Below, piece after piece: positions 37,384-43,893 of a stretch of 64,000 nucleotides of DNA (its first letter is position 1; every line of letters starts with the position of its first letter). The position numbers and the translations under genes are program-made. The notes under the pieces were generated by a model. That model was not told where the DNA came from, ran no database searches, and worked only from the letters and a program-made list of their open reading frames with translations. Source of the DNA: UBA6168 sp041163745 (GTDB lineage: Bacteria > Bacteroidota > Bacteroidia > Chitinophagales > Saprospiraceae); assembly GCA_041163745.1 (NCBI GenBank), contig JBEAQU010000048.1:1-64000 (forward strand). Direction: 5' to 3'.

Positions 37384-39222
37384 ATGCTCCGGTGCATTTG
37401 CCTGGTTGCATCGATCGCACCTACCTGTTCGGGGCAGACACCTGTGCCGTCGGACCTGCCGGTCCTGGTGGAGCACATTGTCCTCCGGCCGGCCCGTTGG
37501 GAGGAACATGTCCTCACGGAGCCCGTCAATGAACGCCGGAACCTCGGCGGTTTGGCATTCGTTTACTTCCGCAACCAATCCGACAAGACCGTTTCCCTGC
37601 GGGAATGGTACCTGAACGAACGAGAAAGCGGTCATTACCGGCTGGCATATGACATCGCCTGGGACAGGACACACACGAAAACCCTGCATCCCGGGCAGAC
37701 ATCCGTGTTGGAGATCTGCGGCACCGCGGCCGATTTCCAACCTGGAAAGCCGGCATTTTTCAGCTGGATCGGCTCCGATTGGGAGGTGGTGGCCGCCTGT
37801 GCCGACACCTTCCGGGAAGCGCAGGTGGACATTCCTTCCATCATCGTGGACAGCACCCTGCGGCAGCTGACCGTGCACTTCCGCAACCGTACGAGCGGAC
37901 GGCTATCCGTCGGTTCCGTGGAACTCCCCGGCGGACCGGCAGTCGTCGCTTCGGAATGGACTGCCTCCACCATGCGACAGGGTGGCCATCTGATCGCCAG
38001 GTTCCGCCTGCAGAAAGCCCTGACGACCGGTCAGTTGTTCATTCTCAAGGCCAGCTTTGCCAAGGAAGACGGCGGAACCGTCACTTCCTTCACCCACCGG
38101 CACGCTTATCCCGATCACTTCCCCAACGGAACCTGGGGTATCGAACCCGACCGGTACGGGGAGGCCAGAAGACACCACCTCAACATCATGGTGCGAAACG
38201 GACGATCGGACGACCAGTTCTTCTCTGAAGCCCATGCCCGTACCGGTATTCGGGCCATGCCGCATACAGGCATTCATCCGGACATCGCATTGCTGCAGGA
38301 CCTGCAGGATCATCCCGCCGTGGCCTGCTGGTATCTGCAGGACGAGCCGGACTGGTTGCTCACCCCGCAGTCGGTTCATGCCTGTGAGACGATGACCCGA
38401 CGGTATGCGCCTGGGAAGCCCACCATGCTCACCTTATGTCGGAATGTGAAATTCTTTGAATACGCATTCCTACCGGACATTGCCTGCCATGACCATTACA
38501 GCGTGACGGCACCGACGACCAGCCGGTGGCCCCATCCGTTCGGAACCCGGTTGGAAGAAACAGGATATTATACCGCCGACCTCAAATATGCGGCGGCGCC
38601 GAAACCCATCTGGGTCTGGACCCAGGGGCTCCATCTTTGGGAGGAGCGGCCGCTCATGCCCTTGCCAACACCCGACGAACTTGGGGCGCAATTGTATTTC
38701 AACCTGGGGCGAGGAGCCAAAGGCAACCTATGGTTCACCTTCCTGAAAGCCGCCGCCGAGCGCTATCCGGCCACCCGGCAGGCCTTGCAGGCCTATGGAC
38801 GGGCCGTCCGATTGCTGTCCGGGGACCTGTTGCAAGGGGACCCATACGGCTATGTCGGCGGCCGGCGGCCGCCGACGGTGGATGTAGCCGCCGTTTACGC
38901 CCCTGAGCGCCTGGTCCTCTTCCTGGTCAACACCGATTACGACATGCTGGAAACTGGCTATGCCTGGCGAAACAGCACCGCCGGACCCTTGGAATTACCC
39001 TTGCCGGACGGATTCATACCGAAGGAAGTGTTCGAAGTGGATCCCTGGAAAGGACTTCACCCGGTCGTCGGATGGTCTGTGCAGGAAGAAAATTGGAAAG
39101 CGAGGCTTCCGTCCTTCGGTATGGGAAAAATCTGGGTCCTGAGCCGACGGGAGGGAGAGCAGGCCCGTTTGCAGGAAGCTTACGACAACATCCTGGCAAT
39201 CGAGCGGCAGCAGGAACCTTGA
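37384..39222 (+). CDS. Secreted glycoside-hydrolase-like protein of unassigned family
   Basis: Protein of 612 residues from 37384 (MLRCICLVASIAP, short signal peptide ending TCSG); an in-frame ATG at 37348 would give a 12-residue longer N-terminus. The N-terminal third (about 25-235) is beta-sandwich-like. The middle (about 240-500) looks like a TIM barrel: HPAVACWYLQDEPDW, YAPGKPTMLTLCRN, PDIACHDHYSV, PKPIWVWTQGL and RGAKGNLWFTFL follow the strand pattern of clan GH-A-like glycosidases, with DEPD as the likely acid position. A C-terminal beta domain ends the protein. I cannot assign a GH family. It sits next to uronate genes but is divergently transcribed. Confidence 0.75.
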   Translation: MLRCICLVASIAPTCSGQTPVPSDLPVLVEHIVLRPARWEEHVLTEPVNERRNLGGLAFVYFRNQSDKTVSLREWYLNERESGHYRLAYDIAWDRTHTKTLHPGQTSVLEICGTAADFQPGKPAFFSWIGSDWEVVAACADTFREAQVDIPSIIVDSTLRQLTVHFRNRTSGRLSVGSVELPGGPAVVASEWTASTMRQGGHLIARFRLQKALTTGQLFILKASFAKEDGGTVTSFTHRHAYPDHFPNGTWGIEPDRYGEARRHHLNIMVRNGRSDDQFFSEAHARTGIRAMPHTGIHPDIALLQDLQDHPAVACWYLQDEPDWLLTPQSVHACETMTRRYAPGKPTMLTLCRNVKFFEYAFLPDIACHDHYSVTAPTTSRWPHPFGTRLEETGYYTADLKYAAAPKPIWVWTQGLHLWEERPLMPLPTPDELGAQLYFNLGRGAKGNLWFTFLKAAAERYPATRQALQAYGRAVRLLSGDLLQGDPYGYVGGRRPPTVDVAAVYAPERLVLFLVNTDYDMLETGYAWRNSTAGPLELPLPDGFIPKEVFEVDPWKGLHPVVGWSVQEENWKARLPSFGMGKIWVLSRREGEQARLQEAYDNILAIERQQEP

Positions 39223-39273
39223 GTAGCCGGAAAAGAGTTGAAGGTGAAGACCAGCGTCATCGAAACCCAGGAC

Positions 39274-41499
39274 CTACAACTGCCGGAGGTAACTGACCTT
39301 GAAGATGGCATGTTCCTCCCGGCGTTGGAGTCGCCAATCGTCCTGGTAAGCATTGTGATTATATACAAGATATACAAAGGACAAAGGGGCGAATTCCCAT
39401 GAAAGCCGGACATTGTAATTCCACGTGTCGCCACCGGTATTCCGTTGGTAGAAACCCATGAGCTGCAGCCGGGGATTCAAGGCTAATCGGCCCTCCAGAC
39501 TGAACAAGTCGACCGTTGCGTCCACAGCCGGCTCCCCTACCTCCCGGAATCGGTTTCTGTTGAATCGGCCTACCATCGAGAAATAGGGAGACGGGGAACA
39601 TTGTAGGGAAATATCCGCCGCGAGCAATCGGCCGTTGAAGTAGGTTCCTCCGTCGATTTGTCCGAAGAGGTAAAGGATGCGGGACGGGTCCGTGCTGAAC
39701 CAGAGTTGTTGCCGGAAGTACCGGTAATCCCCGGCGGGAAGGAAAAGGCCGAGCGGTTCGAACGGCTCGGAAAGCCGTTGGAATGCAGGCACCATCCCGT
39801 ATCCCAGGTAGCCACCTTGTTGAAAATTGAGCCACAGCGGAAAGAACCACCATTGTCTTTCCGTCATTTGTCCGGTGGACGCCTGCCAGTAAAATTCGGG
39901 CAGAAAGCCAGGTTCGAAGGCCCGGAGCAACCGGCGCAAAGGCAAGCGCCGTCCCCGGTAGTACCAATTCATACCGGGTGTCAGGCCGATGACATCCTTT
40001 CGGGATACGAAACCCATTTCCGGATTGAAACGTCGGGTCACGACGGATTGAGTCGCCCAGAATTTGAAATCGTTGGTGGCATGCACATACTGGACCATTC
40101 CGGCGAACCCTGTTTCGGCGACCTGACCGCCGGAGGAACCGGTTAGGATCGCCTGGACCGACTGGGATTCGCCCAGTCGGAAGAAGCCGTCCACGGTTCC
40201 GACGAGATTGGTGGCGGAGGGTTGGTGGCGCACAGTGAGCAACGACCCGAGGCGATGTTGCCTTCCAATGTTTCGTGTGTGGCGACCGACCAGGAAATGA
40301 GTGGCCGGATCATCCCCGGCAGCCCTTTGCCGCATGGCGATGATACCGAAATTATCACGGGTGGACCGCGATACGAAGCGGCCGCCGGCGTCAATGGGTA
40401 TGGGACGACCTGCATCATCCAGTCCGATGGAGCGGCTGAAAAAAGGTTGAAGGCGCATGGATCCGCCGGACCCGTCGGCGGCCTGACCCACATTGAATCC
40501 GAAAAGAGCGGCATTTTCGAGGAAAAACTGTCTTCTTTCCGGAAAGAAGACCGAGAAGCGGCTGACATTGTTCACTTGTCTGTCCACATCAGCCTGGGCG
40601 AAATCGGTTTGGAAGGTCAGGTCGAGAACAGCGTGGGGGCGGACGGCCCACTTCAGGTCTCCGCCAGGCTTGAACTCCTGGTCCCTGGAACCGTCATCTG
40701 TACCGACGGTTCGATATCGGTCCATGGACATGCGCAAGTACGGCTGGACCCGGACATTGGGCTTGGGAGGGGGCGGGGTCAAGTTGGTCAGTCGGCCGGC
40801 ATAATCCATCCTGGTGGCGCCGAAAATCCGGGGGAATGGGGCGAACGCGCTGATTTCATTGGAAAAGCGCCGGTTACGATAAATATTGAACCCCATTTCC
40901 CGCAGGGAATCGGAAGATGGCGGGTAACGGAGTGTCTGCCAGGGAATGGCGATTTCAGCTACCCAACCGGAATCTGTCCGTGTCGTCCGTACCCGCCACA
41001 TCCCGTCCCAATCCACGTCATAAAGGACATCATCGAAGGAGAGGAGGTCTCGTTGCACCCCGTACGGATTGGTCGCGAATACCATGGCATTGCGTTCGTC
41101 CAGGAATCCGTCGATGGCCAGGTTGACCATGTCATGCTGACGGGGATCGAAATCCCTTCTGAAATCAGTGGCTCTCAGCGCCTGGCGACCAAGGCTGTCG
41201 CGGCAGAAGATGCCGACATAAAGGAATTGCCGGTTATAAAGAAATCGGAGGTCTGTCTGCTCGCTCGCTGGCATGCCCTGCATAGGCTCGACCTGGACGA
41301 ATCCGCCGATGGGTGGACAACGGCTCCATTCGGGTTCATCCAATACACCGTCCACAGAAAGAGTGGCCTTGGTAGGCAGGGCGGACACGATCCGCTTCTT
41401 AGAAGGTGGCGGAAAGACAACGGCATCCTGTGGGAGCGCATGCTCCGGAAGCAAAGTCAGCAGGACCGCCAAGCAACCGACTTGAACGGCATGTGTCAT
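39274..41499 (-). CDS. CBM9-like plus DUF5916 outer-membrane barrel protein
   Basis: Protein of 741 residues with signal peptide (MTHAVQVGCLAVLLTLLPEH). Residues about 40-235 form a carbohydrate-binding family 9-like sandwich (ALPTKATLSVDGVLDEPEWS, WVAEIAIPWQTLRYP). The rest is the DUF5916 barrel with VNNVSRFSVFFPERRQFFLE and many amphipathic strands, ending with an alternating pattern. Such proteins are common in Bacteroidota and related phyla; a role in the outer membrane is clear from the sequence, the cargo or ligand is not known. It is convergent with the glycosidase-like gene with a gap of 51 bases. Confidence 0.88.
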   Translation of the reverse strand: MTHAVQVGCLAVLLTLLPEHALPQDAVVFPPPSKKRIVSALPTKATLSVDGVLDEPEWSRCPPIGGFVQVEPMQGMPASEQTDLRFLYNRQFLYVGIFCRDSLGRQALRATDFRRDFDPRQHDMVNLAIDGFLDERNAMVFATNPYGVQRDLLSFDDVLYDVDWDGMWRVRTTRTDSGWVAEIAIPWQTLRYPPSSDSLREMGFNIYRNRRFSNEISAFAPFPRIFGATRMDYAGRLTNLTPPPPKPNVRVQPYLRMSMDRYRTVGTDDGSRDQEFKPGGDLKWAVRPHAVLDLTFQTDFAQADVDRQVNNVSRFSVFFPERRQFFLENAALFGFNVGQAADGSGGSMRLQPFFSRSIGLDDAGRPIPIDAGGRFVSRSTRDNFGIIAMRQRAAGDDPATHFLVGRHTRNIGRQHRLGSLLTVRHQPSATNLVGTVDGFFRLGESQSVQAILTGSSGGQVAETGFAGMVQYVHATNDFKFWATQSVVTRRFNPEMGFVSRKDVIGLTPGMNWYYRGRRLPLRRLLRAFEPGFLPEFYWQASTGQMTERQWWFFPLWLNFQQGGYLGYGMVPAFQRLSEPFEPLGLFLPAGDYRYFRQQLWFSTDPSRILYLFGQIDGGTYFNGRLLAADISLQCSPSPYFSMVGRFNRNRFREVGEPAVDATVDLFSLEGRLALNPRLQLMGFYQRNTGGDTWNYNVRLSWEFAPLSFVYLVYNHNAYQDDWRLQRREEHAIFKVSYLRQL

Positions 41500-41619
41500 G
41501 TTCGTTTGTTATCAACCGGCTGAACGGTATACCCTACCCCACCCAACGTTTAACAGTCCCTAAATTCGTACCATACCGTTGTTACGCCCTGCCGTTGGCG
41601 GGTAAGGATTGCAAAAAGG

Positions 41620-41654
41620 AAAGCCCTTGTAAGTTGCATGTTTACAAGGGCTTT
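41620..41654 (-). terminator. Terminator of tRNA-Arg
   Basis: A perfect 13-bp stem AAAGCCCTTGTAA / TTACAAGGGCTTT with a 9-base loop is followed on the minus strand by CCTTTTT. It lies 12 bases after the tRNA. On the other strand it is followed by an A-run, so it acts leftward. Confidence 0.85.
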
Positions 41655-41666
41655 AAAAAATATTAG

Positions 41667-41738
41667 TAGTCCCGAAAGGAATCGAACCTTTATCTCAGGC
41701 TCCGGAAACCTGCATACTATCCGTTGTACTACGGGACC
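41667..41738 (-). tRNA. tRNA-Arg, anticodon CCG
   Basis: The 72-base gene folds as a normal cloverleaf: acceptor GGTCCCG / CGGGACT, D stem GTAC / GTAT, anticodon stem CAGGT / GCCTG with loop TTCCGGA, variable AGAT, T stem AAAGG / CCTTT with loop TTCGATT and discriminator A. The anticodon CCG reads CGG (Arg). The CCA end is not encoded. A promoter and terminator flank it. Confidence 0.95.
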
Positions 41739-41785
41739 CAAACTTAGCAGCGGAAGGTACTTAATACCTCCTATCTGAAGCGGAG

Positions 41786-41822
41786 CAAAGTTAAGAAGAA
41801 TCTCCTTGTTGGAAGACACAAA
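41786..41822 (-). promoter_or_regulatory. Promoter of tRNA-Arg
   Basis: On the minus strand TAACTTTG (41786-41793) is a perfect -7 box, with TTTG at 41819-41822. The 25-base spacer is longer than the usual 17-23. The tRNA starts 48 bases downstream of the -7 box. Confidence 0.6.
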
Positions 41823-41961
41823 TAAAAAAAAAACAGGGTGGGCACTGCCTGTCGAAAGTTGCATTCAAGGACATACAGTTATCTTTGGGCATACGGGCAT
41901 AACGAAAGGATAACACCCGAGCCGACCATTGGGAAAGTGGCGCTCCCGAAAAAACGATAAC

Positions 41962-42567
41962 ATGTTCAGAACCTTCCTGATCCTTTCGCTTGCAATCCTA
42001 GGCGCCTGCCGGGATCAGCGAGCCTACATACCGATGATCAAGGAATTGGCTATGGAATACAAGGAAACCAACCGGAACCTGGCCAACCTAGACAGTATCC
42101 TGCATGATTGGCAGGATTCACTAAGCAATTCGTCTGCCGGATTGGAACAAGGGAGACTTGTCACGGGGCACCTGGCGGACGATACCTCCACCACCCGCAA
42201 ACAGGTCTCCCATCCGGCCGATGTCATTCGGCAGCTCGAAGATGAAATCAGCACATATCTGCTTGTCTGGGAGCAGCAGGTCCGGGGTTTGGATTCACTG
42301 GAACAAGACCTAGAGGCAGGCACCAAGGATCCGTTGGTACCGGAACGTGCGGCCATGTGTACGGCAGCGCTCAATGAAGCCAGGATAAAGGTGAGTGCCT
42401 GGCAACAATCCGTTAATGCGTTGCAACGAATCATCTGGCCGCAGACCCCTACGCCGACGTCCGTCATGGCGGACACTGCAACGGCTTCTGTCCGCAGCCC
42501 CAAGCAATCAGCGACGGCGGACAGTACCGCCGATCTGACAGTGCCGGACAGCCTGCCTCGGAATTAG
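41962..42567 (+). CDS. Lipoprotein with helical domain, unknown function
   Basis: Protein of 201 residues from the ATG at 41962, which opens a lipoprotein signal (FRTFLILSLAILGAC, Cys17). The mature part is almost wholly helical, with coiled-coil stretches (about 30-60 and 90-150) and a Pro/Thr/Ser-rich C-terminal tail. I do not recognise a family. The tandem repeat array at 42660-43160 lies directly downstream on the same strand, and no good rightward terminator separates them. Confidence 0.75.
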   Translation: MFRTFLILSLAILGACRDQRAYIPMIKELAMEYKETNRNLANLDSILHDWQDSLSNSSAGLEQGRLVTGHLADDTSTTRKQVSHPADVIRQLEDEISTYLLVWEQQVRGLDSLEQDLEAGTKDPLVPERAAMCTAALNEARIKVSAWQQSVNALQRIIWPQTPTPTSVMADTATASVRSPKQSATADSTADLTVPDSLPRN

Positions 42568-42693
42568 AAGTGCAAGCATTTTGTGAGCAGGAGGACCGGG
42601 CATGGAAGGTGCACCAACGGACTTTCCGAGAGGAAATAGATGAAACCGGACAAAAAAAAAGTCGCTTCCGAGAAGCGACTTGACATTTATCCC

Positions 42694-42765
42694 ATGAACA
42701 TATCCAAAACAAATAAATATTTTAACCAATATTTTGATGCAACTGTAGAAGGAATCAACAATTAA
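42694..42765 (+). CDS. Micro-ORF 1 of the repeat array (23 aa), tentative
   Basis: The ATG lies in the first, degenerate core. The peptide begins MNISKTNKYFNQYF and ends in TAA. Only MN-I and a following lysine match the other units. Coding status is unproven. Confidence 0.25.
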   Translation: MNISKTNKYFNQYFDATVEGINN

Positions 42766-42831
42766 CCTTACCTTGGGCCCATAATTAAACGGGTTGGATG
42801 AACAATCCGGCTATTGGCAAATTATATTCCC

Positions 42832-42882
42832 ATGAACATGTTGAAAAGCGAAGCTGACCTTTTCGGTCGGCTTTTTTTTTAG
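42832..42882 (+). CDS. Micro-ORF 2 of the repeat array (16 aa), tentative
   Basis: The peptide is MNMLKSEADLFGRLFF. It shares MN-hydrophobic-hydrophobic-KSEA-x-L with unit 4, and three of the four KSEA codons differ synonymously. The second half of the frame is the terminator stem, and the stop codon TAG immediately follows its T-run, so translation would run through the terminator. Confidence 0.4.
   Translation: MNMLKSEADLFGRLFF
42852..42880 (+). terminator. Strong intrinsic terminator inside repeat unit 2
   Basis: Stem AGCTGACC / GGTCGGCT (8 pairs, one G-T) with loop TTTTC is followed by nine T. It is the best rightward terminator in this part of the window, yet no conventional gene ends here; its upstream partner is only the micro-ORF. 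Confidence 0.8.
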
Positions 42883-42945
42883 GGGATTAAAAATAGCAAG
42901 CCGCCCCATCATAAGGGCGACCCACTATTAACAAATTATAATCCC

Positions 42946-43002
42946 ATGAACATATACTATCAACAAGGACCTTCCGTTTCACAGCCTATCACACCATCCT
43001 GA
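42946..43002 (+). CDS. Micro-ORF 3 of the repeat array (18 aa), tentative
   Basis: The ATG is in a full core. The peptide is MNIYYQQGPSVSQPITPS. After MNI it does not resemble the other units, so this copy may be non-coding or diverged. Confidence 0.2.
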   Translation: MNIYYQQGPSVSQPITPS

Positions 43003-43073
43003 CGGTCGGCCCTGACATGTTTCAAAGAAGCAAGTCATTTGAAAATGACCTGCTACTAACAAATTATAATCCC

Positions 43074-43157
43074 ATGAACATATTCAAATCGGAGGCGGCG
43101 CTTTTGCCGCAGTCTTGTCATTGCTTCCACTCCCTCAATTGCACAGTACAAAAGTGA
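43074..43157 (+). CDS. Micro-ORF 4 of the repeat array (27 aa), tentative
   Basis: The peptide begins MNIFKSEAALLPQSC. The KSEA-x-L part matches unit 2 with different codons. The hairpin GCGGC/GCCGC with loop GCTTTT (43095-43110) sits at the same place as the unit 2 terminator but has no T-run, and the frame goes on for 16 more codons. Confidence 0.35.
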   Translation: MNIFKSEAALLPQSCHCFHSLNCTVQK

Positions 43158-43683
43158 ATAAAATCATTACTTGGTACAAAGACAAAAAAGACCCTTTGTG
43201 AGGGACGAATTACAATCTTTTTATTTTTTTAAATTTCTTTATTATTGAATAATAACATCTTGCAAATTCATATAGTTCCCATTCATAACGTCATTGTGAG
43301 AATATTTATTCCTAAAAGAAAAAAAAAGCGCGCTGTTGAAAAAAAATTATTCCAAAAAGAGCGCTAAACGAGAATTATAGGTTGCGCAAAATGGTTCCAA
43401 GTGTCACTATCTCCGGCACCAGACTGCCTCTACAGGCGGCCATGTCCCTGCCGAGACAGGCTGGTCGCCGCACCTGCTGTTCAAGAAACACCGTTCGGCA
43501 CGGGAACGTTCCCTGCTGACGAGCTGAGAGGTCTGCGGTGCATCAACGCTGGATGTGGGGGCAGCATGAAAATAGTGGCGGCTTGGCAGACCGATGACCG
43601 GGCAAACAAGCGCGGTGATGGGGGTGATTACCGGAACGGAACGGGAGAACTGGCAAGGACAGCAAAGCGAACCTCATAAGAAA

Positions 43684-43719
43684 ACAGCCATGCTTTCGCA
43701 TCTCCGAAAGCATGGCTGT
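43684..43719 (-). terminator. Perfect 15-bp hairpin, probable terminator of the T9SS type A gene
   Basis: ACAGCCATGCTTTCG / CGAAAGCATGGCTGT with a 6-base loop. On the minus strand it is followed by TTTTCTTATG, 175 bases beyond the stop of the gene at 43894. The poor T-run on the plus strand argues for leftward use. Confidence 0.65.
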
Positions 43720-43893
43720 CCTTATCGTCCAGAAAGGAAATTAGACAGTGTTGGATGTGGGGAAGGAAAAAGTTTACATCGGCTGGGCCACATATTGTCA
43801 AGCCGTCCTGTCCGGAAAAAAAAGATTTTTTCTGCTGCAGAACCGGAAAGCGTTGTAAGCCTACCGATGTTGAATGCGCAAAAGAAGCCGCAA

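Larger units (their letters stand above)
42660..43160 (+). repeat. Tandem array of four hairpin/core/micro-ORF units
   Basis: A core of about 30 bases, CTAYTAACAAATTATAATCC then CATGAACATAT, occurs at 42925-42955 and 43053-43083 (30 of 31 identical). It is nearly as good at 42811-42840 and shortened at 42683-42703. Start codons inside the cores are 138, 114 and 128 bases apart. Each core is preceded by a hairpin of unrelated sequence: AAGTCGCTTC/GAAGCGACTT at 42659-42681, a weak one at 42792-42812, CGCCC/GGGCG near 42902-42919, and GTCATTT/AAATGAC inside AGCA/TGCT at 43030-43054. Structure is kept while sequence changes. The strand is inferred from the start codons and the U-tract terminator in unit 2. 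Confidence 0.8.
42568..43893. other. 1.3-kb region without conventional genes, containing a tandem repeat array
   Basis: The region holds the four-unit repeat/micro-ORF array (42660-43160), then an AT-rich stretch (43160-43400) with an AGCGC...GCGCT inverted repeat near 43328-43366. A GC-rich stretch follows, and then the strong hairpin at 43684. Open frames in 43400-44000 are of low quality and not called. Confidence 0.6.

Noticed and set aside
41550..41864. Open frame of 104 codons on the minus strand across the tRNA
   Set aside because: It runs through tRNA-Arg, its promoter and its terminator and has no protein features.
42640..42682. Hairpin at 42659-42681 as the terminator of the lipoprotein gene
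   Set aside because: On the plus strand it is followed by TGACATTTAT and not by a T-run; the A-run lies on the wrong side for rightward termination.
42660..43160. CRISPR array as an explanation of the repeats
   Set aside because: Repeat spacing is 114-138 bases, the repeats carry a start codon and hairpins, spacers are too long and no cas gene is near.
42660..43160. Integron attC sites as an explanation of the repeats
   Set aside because: No integrase gene, no cassette genes, and the hairpins lack the conserved RYYYAAC/GTTRRRY ends.
43401..43679. Open frame of 92 codons in the GC-rich part of the 1.3-kb gap
   Set aside because: No signal, no family and random-looking composition.
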